From assembly GCA_001874335.1 (NCBI GenBank), contig MPDE01000004.1:1-64000 (forward strand): 64,000 nucleotides of DNA. The letters run 5' to 3'. The notes below the pieces were generated by a model. It worked only from the letters and a program-made list of their open reading frames with translations, did no database searches and was not told the DNA's origin. Source of the stretch: Bacteroidetes bacterium MedPE-SWsnd-G2. Lineage in GTDB: Bacteria > Bacteroidota > Bacteroidia > Flavobacteriales > Flavobacteriaceae. Positions within the stretch are counted from its first letter, which is position 1. Each line of letters begins with the position of its first letter. The translations under genes were made by a program, and so were the position numbers. Below, one piece after another: positions 7,924 through 16,918 of the stretch.

Positions 7924-8413
7924 ATTTGGGATATTCTATAACTTCTAAATTTTGAATCCGACCCTTATTTAATTCAAAACGTAACATAGTTCTTTTTTTG
8001 TGAAATCCATGTTTTCCAATAGCTCCTGGATTCATGTGCAATAAGTTTAAATCTTTGTCAGGCATTACCTTTAAAATATGGGAATGTCCAGTGATAAATA
8101 GTTTTGGCGGATTTAATTTAATCTCTTCTTTAATTCTTATGTTATATTTTTTTGGATAGCCCCCAATATGTGTGATCCAGACATCAACGCCTTCAAGAAT
8201 GAACCTATTATCTAAAGGAAATTCTTGTCTAACCAAGGCATTATCGATATTACCATATACGGCTCTAACTGTAGATGCGTTTTTTAATTGGTCGGTAACT
8301 TTTAAATCTCCAATGTCTCCAGCATGCCAAACTTCATCAGCTAATTTTGCGTGATTTAAAACGGTTTCATCCATATAACTATGGGTGTCAGATAATAAAA
8401 GGATTTTTTTCAT
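7922..8413 (-). CDS. YfcE/MJ0936-type metallophosphoesterase
   Basis: 163 residues, the normal length for this small calcineurin-like phosphodiesterase family. The dinuclear-metal motifs are all present: LLSDTHS (Asp9, His11), HAGDIGD, VYGNIDN (the GNxD/H motif), ITHIGG and TGHSHI. The last segment (LHMNPGAIGKHGFHKKRTMLRFEL) matches the family C-terminus. It is cytoplasmic with no signal peptide. Relatives hydrolyse phosphodiesters in vitro but the physiological substrate is generally unknown. It is divergent from truA. Confidence 0.9.
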   Translation of the reverse strand: MKKILLLSDTHSYMDETVLNHAKLADEVWHAGDIGDLKVTDQLKNASTVRAVYGNIDNALVRQEFPLDNRFILEGVDVWITHIGGYPKKYNIRIKEEIKLNPPKLFITGHSHILKVMPDKDLNLLHMNPGAIGKHGFHKKRTMLRFELNKGRIQNLEVIEYPK

Positions 8414-8450
8414 AATTAAGCTTGGGGTAAGAGATACGTATAATTCTAAC

Positions 8451-8458
8451 TATCTTTG
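8451..8458 (+). promoter_or_regulatory. truA -7 element
   Basis: TATCTTTG matches TAnnTTTG. A TTG at 8422-8424 is a poorly spaced (26 nt) -33 candidate. The predicted start lies near 8465, just before the TTG start codon at 8487. Confidence 0.45.
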
Positions 8459-8486
8459 TGCTCAATCCCAAAAGTAATGTATTAGC

Positions 8487-9242
8487 TTGAGATATTTTAT
8501 TGAATTTTCATATAACGGTAAAGCCTATCATGGCTGGCAAAGACAACCTGACGCTATAACTGTTCAAGAAAAGTTAGAAGAAGGTTTGTCTCAGTTACTT
8601 CAAGAATCTATTGCTGTAATGGGAGCTGGTAGGACTGATTCTGGTGTACATGCAAAACAAATGTTTGCTCATTTTGATTGTGATGGTATTAAGGATATAA
8701 CAATGCTAACCTTTAAGTTAAATTCTTTTTTACCCATTGATATTGCTGTTCATGAGATTTTTGAAGTAAATCAAGATGCTCATGCGCGTTTTGATGCTGT
8801 ATCAAGAAGCTATAAATATAGAGTAGCAACTCAGAAATCACCATTTAATTATGATTTCGCTTATTATCTAAAGCAACCTTTAGATATTGATAAAATGAAT
8901 GAAGCCTGTCTATTGCTATTCAACTATATAGATTTTCAATGCTTTTCTAAAAGTAATACCGATGTAAAGACGTATAATTGTAAGCTTACAAAAGCAATTT
9001 GGACCAAGGAGGAGAATGAATTGGTTTTTACAATTTCTGCTGACCGTTTTTTAAGAAATATGGTTAGGGCGATTGTTGGTACTATGATTAATATTGGATT
9101 AGGTAAAATAGAAGTGTCACAATTAAATAGTATTATTGAATCTAAAGACAGAAATAAAGCTGGGTACTCTGTACCTGCTAAAGGGTTATATCTAACAGAA
9201 GTTGTATATCCAGAACACTTAAGAAAAAAAGAACATGAGTAA
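8487..9242 (+). CDS. truA: tRNA pseudouridine(38-40) synthase TruA
   Basis: 251 residues. It isomerises U38-U40 in the anticodon arm of tRNAs. The start is a TTG codon: the family always begins (M)RYFIEFSYNGKAYHGWQRQ, and the nearest ATG (8477) runs into a stop after two codons. The catalytic motif GAGRTDSGVHA has Asp51; SYKYRV and FLRNMVRAIVGTMI are further family signatures. The coding region overlaps the next gene by 8 nt, so truA and the ABC exporter are translationally coupled in one operon. Confidence 0.96.
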   Translation: MRYFIEFSYNGKAYHGWQRQPDAITVQEKLEEGLSQLLQESIAVMGAGRTDSGVHAKQMFAHFDCDGIKDITMLTFKLNSFLPIDIAVHEIFEVNQDAHARFDAVSRSYKYRVATQKSPFNYDFAYYLKQPLDIDKMNEACLLLFNYIDFQCFSKSNTDVKTYNCKLTKAIWTKEENELVFTISADRFLRNMVRAIVGTMINIGLGKIEVSQLNSIIESKDRNKAGYSVPAKGLYLTEVVYPEHLRKKEHE

Positions 9243-11001
9243 AAAAGGAACAAGTGTATTTGATGTCGAATTATTTAAGCGTTTACTTGATTATGTAAAG
9301 CCTTATAAAATGATATTTATGGGGTCTTTACTTTTTGTAATAGGACTTGCTTTATTCGGTGCATTGAGACCCATTGTTTTAAGAGAGGCTATTGATCAAA
9401 AAATTGCTTTGCAAGAGTATGACGGCTTTTTATGGTATATCATCGCTATGATTGGCTTACTTGTGCTAGAGGTAGTTTGTCAATTACTTTTTATTTATTA
9501 TGCCAGTTGGTTAGGACAATCTGTAGTAAAGGATATTAGAATCAAGTTGTTTAAACATATGCTTAGTTTTAAAATGAAATATTTTAATAACTCTTCAGTA
9601 GGTGTTTTGATCACAAGAGCCGTTTCTGATATGGAGCGTATAGCCGACATTTTTGGCCAAGGCTTGTTTATGATATTCTCTGATATTTTAAAAATGTTGT
9701 TTGTTGGTGGGGCAATGGTTTGGATGAATTGGAAATTGAGTTTAATCGTTTTTACAACCCTACCTATTGTTGTATTCGCTACCAAAATATTTCAGAAGTA
9801 TATGAAAAAGGCTTTTGAAGATGTTCGAACAGAGGTGTCAAATTTGAATTCGTTTGTTCAAGAAAGAGTGACTGGAATGAAAATTCTACAGTTGTTTACC
9901 AGAGAGGAAGTAGAGTATGAAAATTTTAAAGCTATTAATGAACGACATAAAATAGGTTGGTTGAAAACCGTTTGGTATAATTCAATTTTCTTTCCAATAG
10001 CTGAATTATTGTCTTCATTAACTCTTGGTTTAGTGGTTTGGTTTGGAGGTGTTGAGTTGCTTAATGGGGCAAATCAATCGATTGGAGATTTGTTTGCATT
10101 TATAATGATGGTACCTATGATGTTTAGGCCGTTAAATCAGATTGCAAATAAATTTAATACGATGCAAATGGGAATGGTGGCTGCAGATCGTGTGTTTAAA
10201 GTTTTAGATACAGATTCACAAATTGATGATCAAGGCCAAGTAGTTGCACAGCAGTTTCAAGGCAATATATCATTTAATGATGTTCGTTTTTCTTATGTAG
10301 AAAATGAAGAAGTTTTAAAAGGCGTGTCCTTTGATGTCAAGGGCGGTGATACCGTCGCTATTGTTGGTGCTACTGGTGCAGGGAAATCTACTATTATCAA
10401 TTTATTAAATCGTTTTTACGATATCGATTCTGGTAAGATTTTAGTTGATACAGTGAATTTAAAATCATATACCTTAGATTCTCTAAGGTCACAAATTGCC
10501 GTGGTATTGCAAGATGTATTCCTGTTTGCAGACACCATTTTAAATAATATTAGGCTAAATGATTTGTCGATTAGTCAAGATCAAGTTGAAAAGGCAGCCA
10601 AAGAAATTGGTATTCATGATTTTATTTCGAGCCTTCCAAACGGGTATAATTATAATGTTAAAGAAAGAGGAGTGATGTTGTCATCGGGGCAGCGTCAATT
10701 AATTTCCTTTTTGAGAGCTTATGTAACTAATCCAAGTATTTTGGTTTTAGATGAAGCTACGTCTTCTGTAGATTCCTATTCAGAGCAACTAATTCAAGAC
10801 GCAACAGATAAAATTACTAAAGGTAGAACGTCTATTATTATTGCTCATAGATTGGCAACTATTCAAAAAGCAGACAATATTATTGTAATGGATAAAGGTC
10901 AAATTGTTGAGCAAGGAACGCATAAAGAGTTACTCAAGAAAGAAAACGGGTATTATAAGAATTTATACGAGGTGCAATTTTTAAAAAAGGATGTGGCTTA
11001 A
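9235..11001 (+). CDS. MsbA-like ABC exporter (fused permease and ATPase)
   Basis: 588 residues. The N-terminal ABC transporter type 1 domain (~20-310) has six hydrophobic helices. The ATPase domain carries Walker A GATGAGKST (378-386), Q-loop VLQDVF, signature LSSGQ (482-486), Walker B LVLDEA with catalytic Glu507, and H-loop His538. It should act as a homodimer in the inner membrane, exporting a lipid or drug; the substrate cannot be read from sequence. It is close to MsbA/LmrA-like exporters but not recognisable as the dedicated LPS flippase. Its start overlaps truA by 8 nt, and it converges on cdaA with only 5 nt between stops and no visible hairpin. Confidence 0.92.
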   Translation: MSKKGTSVFDVELFKRLLDYVKPYKMIFMGSLLFVIGLALFGALRPIVLREAIDQKIALQEYDGFLWYIIAMIGLLVLEVVCQLLFIYYASWLGQSVVKDIRIKLFKHMLSFKMKYFNNSSVGVLITRAVSDMERIADIFGQGLFMIFSDILKMLFVGGAMVWMNWKLSLIVFTTLPIVVFATKIFQKYMKKAFEDVRTEVSNLNSFVQERVTGMKILQLFTREEVEYENFKAINERHKIGWLKTVWYNSIFFPIAELLSSLTLGLVVWFGGVELLNGANQSIGDLFAFIMMVPMMFRPLNQIANKFNTMQMGMVAADRVFKVLDTDSQIDDQGQVVAQQFQGNISFNDVRFSYVENEEVLKGVSFDVKGGDTVAIVGATGAGKSTIINLLNRFYDIDSGKILVDTVNLKSYTLDSLRSQIAVVLQDVFLFADTILNNIRLNDLSISQDQVEKAAKEIGIHDFISSLPNGYNYNVKERGVMLSSGQRQLISFLRAYVTNPSILVLDEATSSVDSYSEQLIQDATDKITKGRTSIIIAHRLATIQKADNIIVMDKGQIVEQGTHKELLKKENGYYKNLYEVQFLKKDVA

Positions 11002-11006
11002 GAGTC

Positions 11007-11789
11007 CTATTCTAAGTCTTCTTTTAATATCGTCTCTAATTCTTCAATGGATTTGTACATCGTGAATTCGCCATTTTTGATATACGATATTTGACCGGTT
11101 TCTTCACTTACGACAATTGCTAAAGCATCAGTTTTTTCACTAATACCAATGGCTGCGCGATGTCTTAAGCCAAATCTGTTAGGAATGTTTTTTTCGTTGT
11201 TAACGGGTAAAATTACTCGAGTAGCTTTAACTGTATTGCCTTCAATAATTATAGCGCCATCATGTAACGGACTATTTTTAAAAAAGATACTTTCAATAAT
11301 AGGTTGAGATACTGATATGCTCATTTTGTCACCTGTATTAGTTAGAAAATCTAAACTGTTACCACGTTCCAAAACGATTAATGCACCAGTATTTGAAGCT
11401 CCCATTTTTTTACAAGCGCTTAAAATGGCAGAGATGTCGGTGTCTGAATGGCTATCATTCTTAATAAAGTTTAATTGACTGAAAAACTTACGACGTCGTC
11501 CTAAATTTGTAGATCCAACCATTAAAAGGAATTTTCTAATTTCCGGTTGGAAAACTACAATTAATGCAATAATCCCCACGCTCATAAATCCGCCAAAAAT
11601 AGAACTCAATAATTCCATTTTTAAAAAGGCTGTAACTTGCCAAACAATATAAACAATGGCAATTCCAATAAAAATATTAATGGCTACAGTACCTTTTACC
11701 AATCGGTAAACATAATAGAGTAGGAGGGCAACCAGCGTAACATCTATGATGTCAATAATTCCAAATTCCCAGAAATTAAGTGTGTCCAA
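11007..11789 (-). CDS. cdaA: Diadenylate cyclase CdaA
   Basis: 260 residues. It condenses two ATP into the second messenger c-di-AMP. Three N-terminal membrane helices (~13-30, 34-52, 62-83) are followed by the DAC (DisA_N) domain with DGA at 177-179 and RHR at 209-211, the two motifs needed for catalysis; all residues are intact. c-di-AMP typically controls K+ and osmolyte balance and cell-wall stress. It is the last gene of a minus-strand set folP - lipoprotein - cdaA, separated from the lipoprotein gene by 35 nt. The gene order folP/cdaA is common in Bacteroidota. Confidence 0.95.
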   Translation of the reverse strand: MDTLNFWEFGIIDIIDVTLVALLLYYVYRLVKGTVAINIFIGIAIVYIVWQVTAFLKMELLSSIFGGFMSVGIIALIVVFQPEIRKFLLMVGSTNLGRRRKFFSQLNFIKNDSHSDTDISAILSACKKMGASNTGALIVLERGNSLDFLTNTGDKMSISVSQPIIESIFFKNSPLHDGAIIIEGNTVKATRVILPVNNEKNIPNRFGLRHRAAIGISEKTDALAIVVSEETGQISYIKNGEFTMYKSIEELETILKEDLE

Positions 11790-11824
11790 ATTTTAACGGT
11801 TTGTGTAAATGTAATTAATTATCA

Positions 11825-12481
11825 CTAATTAAAAACGACTTCCTTTTTAGAAATGACTTCTTTAGGTAAATCAGAATTTATTAATAATTCTTTATAGCTA
11901 ATGTATTCTTGAAACGATAATCCTGAGTCCCATTGCATTTCAAAAGAAGAAGATGCATTACTTGTTAAAATAGATTTAAGTCCTGGAATTAACTCTTCTT
12001 TTTGAAGAGTTTTTTCAGTAATGGTAATGGCTTTTGAATCGATAAAAACTTCAATAACATTCTGATCAATAGTTGGTTTTTGTTCAGCGCTAAAATAGTA
12101 GTAAACATCTGTGAACTCAATAAAACCTAAGTTATTAATGCTTAAATCATGGCAGGTAAAATAATTTTTAGCATTTTCATTTTTGTGCATTTCTGCGTTC
12201 CTTTTTTTATTTTGAATAAACTGAATTTTAGGAATGGCTTGCTTCATTGTTAGACGCTTGTCAACATTTACTAACCAATTGGTCGTGCTTATTAGGTTCT
12301 TTCTGTTTAGTTCTACACTGTCTTTTTCGGAAGGGTTATAGAAAATATAAGCCGGTGAAACATCTAAAATTTCATGAATATTAGAAGAATTTAATTCGGG
12401 TAATTCGATTACTTTGTTGTTAGAGCATGACCAAAACGAAAGTATTGCCAGAGCTAAAACTAAGTATATTTTTGTTTTCAT
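11825..12481 (-). CDS. Lipoprotein of unknown function between folP and cdaA
   Basis: 218 residues. The signal is MKTKIYLVLALAILSFWSCSN with Cys19 as the probable lipidated residue, so it is likely anchored in a membrane. The rest has mixed alpha/beta character without a recognisable motif. Notable stretches are a Lys/Asn-rich segment around 95-110 and FTDVYYYFSAEQKPT. Its start codon shares one base with the folP stop (TAATG), so it is translationally coupled to folP, and it probably reaches cdaA on the same transcript. I do not recognise the family and infer no function. Confidence 0.8.
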   Translation of the reverse strand: MKTKIYLVLALAILSFWSCSNNKVIELPELNSSNIHEILDVSPAYIFYNPSEKDSVELNRKNLISTTNWLVNVDKRLTMKQAIPKIQFIQNKKRNAEMHKNENAKNYFTCHDLSINNLGFIEFTDVYYYFSAEQKPTIDQNVIEVFIDSKAITITEKTLQKEELIPGLKSILTSNASSSFEMQWDSGLSFQEYISYKELLINSDLPKEVISKKEVVFN

Positions 12482-13314
12482 TAATTGTTTTGTAATTGAT
12501 TAAACAAAGTAATGCATTCTGAAGCTTCTTTTACATCATGGACCCTGAGAATTTTACTTCCCTTTTGGAGGGCAATCATATTGAGAGCCGTTGTGCCGTT
12601 TAATGCATCTTTAGCTTCGATTTCTAAGGTTTTATAAATCATAGATTTTCTTGATAAACCTGCGAGTATAGGTAAATCCAATAGTTTTAAATCGTCTAAT
12701 TGATTTAAAAGTTTAAAATTTTGAGCTGTTGTTTTAGAAAACCCAAACCCTGGATCAATAATTAAATCAACAATTCCCAGTGCTCTTGCTTTTTCAACTC
12801 GTTCTGAAAAATATAAGTTTATATCCTGAGTTAGATTTTTATAAGTGGTTTGAGATTGCATGTTTTGTGGTGTGCCAACCATGTGCATCATTATATATGG
12901 CACTTGATGATTTCTAATCACTTGAAACATATTATTATCCATGTTTCCTGCCGAGATATCATTGATAACTGCCGCCCCAGCTTTTAAGCATTGATCAGCT
13001 ACTTCACTTCTAAAGGTATCAACAGAAATTAAAATATCAGGAAACTCGGCAAGTAGTAATTTTACAATGGGTAATACGCGGTTTAATTCCTCACTCATTT
13101 CAATATGAGTGGCATTTGGTCTCGAACTATAGCCACCAACATCAATAAAAGTTGCCCCATCCTTAAGCATTTGCTCTACTTTTGTTAAAATTTGAGTTTC
13201 AGATTTAAGCGTGCCGCCATCATAAAAAGAATCTGGTGTAAGGTTGAGAATACCCATTACCAAAGGCTTTGATAAATTGATTAATTGGCCTTTACAGTTT
13301 ATGTTTTGAGTCAA
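12481..13314 (-). CDS. folP: Dihydropteroate synthase
   Basis: 277 residues. It joins p-aminobenzoate to dihydropterin pyrophosphate in folate synthesis and is the target of sulfonamides. The TIM-barrel signatures are all seen: GILNLTPDSFYDGG (pterin-binding start), GGYSSRPNA, VDTFRSEVA, INDISAGN, IIDPGFGFSKT and GLSRKSMI. Length and motifs are normal and intact, with no sign of a resistance insertion. It is first gene of the minus-strand set with the lipoprotein and cdaA genes, and divergent from the DUF1599 gene (75-nt gap). Confidence 0.97.
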   Translation of the reverse strand: MTQNINCKGQLINLSKPLVMGILNLTPDSFYDGGTLKSETQILTKVEQMLKDGATFIDVGGYSSRPNATHIEMSEELNRVLPIVKLLLAEFPDILISVDTFRSEVADQCLKAGAAVINDISAGNMDNNMFQVIRNHQVPYIMMHMVGTPQNMQSQTTYKNLTQDINLYFSERVEKARALGIVDLIIDPGFGFSKTTAQNFKLLNQLDDLKLLDLPILAGLSRKSMIYKTLEIEAKDALNGTTALNMIALQKGSKILRVHDVKEASECITLFNQLQNN

Positions 13315-13388
13315 AATAATATCAGATGAGTTAAAGTTTTTTACTTTAATTAATTTATGCGAAATTTACGGAAAATTCAATTTATTAG

Positions 13389-13928
13389 ATGCAAGATACC
13401 TCAAAACAATATGACGAAGTAATAGCTGGTTGTAGAAGTCTTTTTAATAATAAAATGAAAGACTACGGTTGCGCTTGGCGAATCCTTAGACTTCCTTCTT
13501 TAACCGACCAGATTTTTATTAAAGCGCAACGCATTAGAGGTTTGCAACAGAATAGCGTTAGAAAAGTAGATGAAGGCGAAATGAGTGAATTTATTGGCAT
13601 AGTAAACTATTGTACTATGGCATTAATTCAAATTGAAAAAGGTGTTGTTGAGCAACCCGATTTATCTGCTGATGAAGCTGCCAAACTCTATGATAAACAT
13701 ATTGCAGAAACTAAAGAACTTATGATGAATAAAAATCATGATTATGGTGAAGCATGGAGAGATATGAGAGTGAGTTCTTTAACCGATTTAATTTTACAAA
13801 AATTATTACGCGTTAAACAAATTGAAAATAATTCAGGAAAAACTATAGTAAGTGAAGGTATTGACGCAAATTATCAAGACATGATTAATTATGCGGTTTT
13901 TGCCATGATTCACTTAAATAACGAATAG
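13389..13928 (+). CDS. DUF1599 protein with an internal duplication
   Basis: 179 residues in two homologous halves. NKMKDYGCAWRILRLPSLTD (21-40) aligns with MNKNHDYGEAWRDMRVSSLTD (113-133), and each half is followed by a similar helix (IFIKAQRIRGLQQN / LILQKLLRVKQIENN) and an EFIGIVNY / QDMINYAV segment. DUF1599 is a Bacteroidota-typical family related to nucleotide-modification-associated domains, with no settled function; the all-alpha, acidic pattern recalls MazG-like pyrophosphohydrolases, but I see no clear metal-binding EExxE. It is probably first of a long plus-strand run. Confidence 0.88.
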   Translation: MQDTSKQYDEVIAGCRSLFNNKMKDYGCAWRILRLPSLTDQIFIKAQRIRGLQQNSVRKVDEGEMSEFIGIVNYCTMALIQIEKGVVEQPDLSADEAAKLYDKHIAETKELMMNKNHDYGEAWRDMRVSSLTDLILQKLLRVKQIENNSGKTIVSEGIDANYQDMINYAVFAMIHLNNE

Positions 13929-13968
13929 ATTTTTTTTACCTAATGCCTTAACCTAAAAACATTGCCTA

Positions 13969-15063
13969 ATGAAAATCCTTGTAAATTTTAGCCGAATATT
14001 TGTCGGTGTTTTATTCATTATTTCTGGCTTTATAAAACTTAATGACCCAATAGGGTTTTCATTTAAACTGGAAGAATACTTTGGACCAACCGTTTTAGAC
14101 TTACCATTTTTTATGCCATATGCATTGTTAATTTCTGTGTCAGTTGTGATATTAGAAGTTATACTTGGTGTGTTTTTGTTAATAGGTTACAAACCAAAAT
14201 TCACTGTTTATAGCCTAATGGCTATGATTGGCTTTTTCACTTTTCTAACATTTTATTCGGCGTTTTATAATAAAGTAACCGATTGTGGTTGCTTTGGAGA
14301 TGCCTTAAAATTAACTCCGTGGGAGTCTTTTAGCAAAGATGTTGTATTGTCTGTATTTATTATGGTATTGTTTTTCGGATTGAAATACATAAAACCAATT
14401 TTTAATAAGTTAGGATTAACGGCAGTTAGTTTGTTTAGTTTCTGTATTTGCTTAGGCTTTGCATACCACGTTTTGATGCATTTACCTTCAATAGATTTCA
14501 GACCTTATAATATTGGGGCGAATATCATAGAAAACATGACTGTTCCTGATGATGCGCAAAAAGATGTTATTGATTACCATTGGACGTTTAAAGTAAATGG
14601 TGAAGATCAGGTTATTACAACAAGAGGAGGGTATCCTGATGTTGATGGTGAATACGTTGGTGTAGAAACAGAAGTTGTAACTGTGGGGTACGAAGCCCCA
14701 ATTCATGATTTTACAATGGAGATTGATGGAGAGGATATGACCTTAGATTTAATGGAAGAATCTAAGTTAGTTATGATAGTGATGTATAGTCTTGATAAGG
14801 CTGAAGCAGATGGTTTAACTAAATTAAATAAGTTGTATAATGACGCTAATAGTAAGGGCTATAAAGTCATTGCTATCACTGCTTCAGGAGATAATGAAAT
14901 TAATAAGGTTAAGACTGAGTATAATTATAATTTCGATTTTTATTTCTGTGATGAAACAGCTTTAAAAACTATTGTAAGATCTACTCCAGGTATTTTGACC
15001 ATAGAAAAAGGTACTATTACTGATAAAGTACACTGGAATGATATAGAAGACTTACAACTTTAA
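13969..15063 (+). CDS. BT_3928 family membrane protein (DoxX/MauE-like plus thioredoxin-like fold)
   Basis: 364 residues. The N-terminal ~170 residues contain four or five membrane helices with the DoxX/MauE-like signature (RIFVGVLFIISGFIKLNDP at 9-27, and DCGCFGDALKLTPWESF near 104-120). A soluble stretch follows, and the C-terminal ~120 residues look like a thioredoxin/AhpC fold (LVMIVMYSLDKAEAD..GYKVIAITAS..TPGILTI) but lack the redox CxxC. MauE-type proteins help form disulfides in periplasmic enzymes; here the role is unknown. It lies 40 nt after DUF1599 and 3 nt before the permease gene, so it is clearly in an operon. Confidence 0.88.
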   Translation: MKILVNFSRIFVGVLFIISGFIKLNDPIGFSFKLEEYFGPTVLDLPFFMPYALLISVSVVILEVILGVFLLIGYKPKFTVYSLMAMIGFFTFLTFYSAFYNKVTDCGCFGDALKLTPWESFSKDVVLSVFIMVLFFGLKYIKPIFNKLGLTAVSLFSFCICLGFAYHVLMHLPSIDFRPYNIGANIIENMTVPDDAQKDVIDYHWTFKVNGEDQVITTRGGYPDVDGEYVGVETEVVTVGYEAPIHDFTMEIDGEDMTLDLMEESKLVMIVMYSLDKAEADGLTKLNKLYNDANSKGYKVIAITASGDNEINKVKTEYNYNFDFYFCDETALKTIVRSTPGILTIEKGTITDKVHWNDIEDLQL

Positions 15064-15066
15064 AAT

Positions 15067-16143
15067 TTGATAAATTACTTCATAAATAAATCTATTTATA
15101 CGGCATTAACACTCTTTGGTGTCGTTACTGTTATTTTTTTACTATTCAATGTTTTGCCAGGCGATCCAGCTCAAATGATGCTAGGTCAAAATGAAGATGC
15201 TGAGCAATTGGCAAGAGTGAAGAAAAAATATGGTTTTGATAAACCGTTGAGCACTCAGTATTGTTATTATTTAAACGATTTATCTGTCGTTTCTTTTCAT
15301 TCAACAAATTCAGATGATTATACATTTTTGAGAGAGGGAAAGTATGCGGCAACCCAATTGATTACTATTGGTAATACAATTACGGTAATCAAGTGGCCTT
15401 ATTTGAGAGAATCGTTTACAAAGCAAGGTAAAAAGGTGTCTGATATTATTGGTGAAACGCTTCCTAATACGTTTGTTTTAGCAGTGTCATCTATAACCAT
15501 AGCTATTATCTTAGGACTAATTTTTGGCGTAATATCTGCATTGTTTAAGGATTCTTGGTTAGATAAAAGTATTCAAATATTGAGTACTTTAGGGATGAGT
15601 GTACCGTCTTTTTTTAGTGCAATTTTGTTTGCTTGGTTGTTTGGTTTTGTACTTCACGAGTTCACAAATTTAGAAATGACCGGAAGTTTATATGAATTGG
15701 ATGATTTTGGTGAGAATTTACGTGTTAAGTGGAAGAACTTAATATTACCCACATTAGTATTGGGTATTAGACCCTTGGCAGTGGTTATTCAACTCATGAG
15801 AAATTCACTTTTAGAGGTCTTAAATAAGGAGTTTATTAGAACCGCTAAAGCCAAAGGGTTAAGCGAATATCAAGTTATTAAAAATCATGCAATTAAGAAT
15901 GCTCTAAACCCTGTGGTGACTGCAATTTCTGGTTGGTTTGCGTCTATGTTGGCGGGAGCAGTATTTGTGGAGTATATTTTTGGATGGAATGGTATAGGAA
16001 AAGAAATTGTAAACGCTTTAAATACTTTAGATTTACCGGTTATTATGGGTTCTGTGTTAATTATTGCTATTGTTTTTATTATTATCAATATTTTTGTAGA
16101 CCTAATCTACTCATGGTTAGATCCTAAAGTTAAACTTCAATAA
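15067..16143 (+). CDS. DppB/OppB-like ABC transporter permease, no partner nearby
   Basis: 358 residues starting at a TTG codon, 3 nt after the preceding stop. The N-terminal helix ALTLFGVVTVIFLLFNVLPGDPA is the DppB/OppB hallmark, and the binding-protein-dependent transport domain contains the EAA-type loop EFIRTAKAKGLSEYQVIKNHAIKNALNPV, which contacts an ATPase. A long extracytoplasmic loop lies at ~65-130 (SVVSFHSTNSDDYTFLREG). Peptide transporters need a second permease, ATPases and a binding protein; none is in this window, so the partners must be elsewhere. It sits tightly between the BT_3928 family gene and tpiA. Confidence 0.9.
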   Translation: MINYFINKSIYTALTLFGVVTVIFLLFNVLPGDPAQMMLGQNEDAEQLARVKKKYGFDKPLSTQYCYYLNDLSVVSFHSTNSDDYTFLREGKYAATQLITIGNTITVIKWPYLRESFTKQGKKVSDIIGETLPNTFVLAVSSITIAIILGLIFGVISALFKDSWLDKSIQILSTLGMSVPSFFSAILFAWLFGFVLHEFTNLEMTGSLYELDDFGENLRVKWKNLILPTLVLGIRPLAVVIQLMRNSLLEVLNKEFIRTAKAKGLSEYQVIKNHAIKNALNPVVTAISGWFASMLAGAVFVEYIFGWNGIGKEIVNALNTLDLPVIMGSVLIIAIVFIIINIFVDLIYSWLDPKVKLQ

Positions 16144-16150
16144 AAAAGAC

Positions 16151-16900
16151 ATGAGAAAACACATTGTAGCGGGAAATTGGAAGATGAATAATGATTTACC
16201 TTCAACGCAAGCCTTAATTTCAGACTTAAAATCAAAAGAAATTACTTCGGATGCAGAAGTTATGATAGCACCCACTTTTACAAATTTATTTCACGGAGTA
16301 GAAGCTTTAAAGGATAGCCCGATCGAGGTTATTGCTCAAAATATGCACTATGCAGCTTCAGGTGCTTACACCGGTGAAGTTAATGCAGATATGCTTAAAA
16401 GTATTGCTGTGAATACAGTAATTCTTGGACACAGTGAAAGACGTGCTTATTACAATGAAACAGACGACTCTTTAGCTAAAAAAGTAGATACTGTTTTAGA
16501 AAAGGGAATGCGCACTATCTTTTGTTTTGGTGAAGAACTTCAAGATCGTAAGGATGGAAATCACTTTAGTGTAGTTGAAAGTCAAATTAAAAATGGTTTA
16601 TTCCATTTAGATGGTGCTGCATGGTCAAGTATAGTATTGGCGTATGAGCCAGTATGGGCTATCGGTACAGGTGAAACTGCATCTCCAGAACAAGCACAAG
16701 AAATGCATGCATTTATTCGTACTACAATTGCCGATACTTATGGTAATGATATTGCCGATAATGTATCTATTTTATATGGCGGTAGTGTAAAGCCTGCTAA
16801 TGCACAAGAAATTTTTTCTAAGCCAGATGTTGATGGAGGATTAATTGGTGGTGCGGCATTAAACGCAGACGATTTCTTCGCTATTGTAAATGCATTTTAA
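16151..16900 (+). CDS. tpiA: Triose-phosphate isomerase
   Basis: 249 residues. It interconverts dihydroxyacetone phosphate and glyceraldehyde 3-phosphate in glycolysis and gluconeogenesis. The motifs are intact: RKHIVAGNWKMN (substrate Lys), LGHSERR (catalytic His), AYEPVWAIGTGETAS (catalytic Glu and flexible loop 6), ILYGGSVKPANA and GGLIGGAALNADDF. It follows the permease gene after 7 nt and precedes prmA by 18 nt, so it belongs to the same plus-strand unit. Confidence 0.98.
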   Translation: MRKHIVAGNWKMNNDLPSTQALISDLKSKEITSDAEVMIAPTFTNLFHGVEALKDSPIEVIAQNMHYAASGAYTGEVNADMLKSIAVNTVILGHSERRAYYNETDDSLAKKVDTVLEKGMRTIFCFGEELQDRKDGNHFSVVESQIKNGLFHLDGAAWSSIVLAYEPVWAIGTGETASPEQAQEMHAFIRTTIADTYGNDIADNVSILYGGSVKPANAQEIFSKPDVDGGLIGGAALNADDFFAIVNAF

Positions 16901-16918
16901 TAAAAATAAAACATAAAA

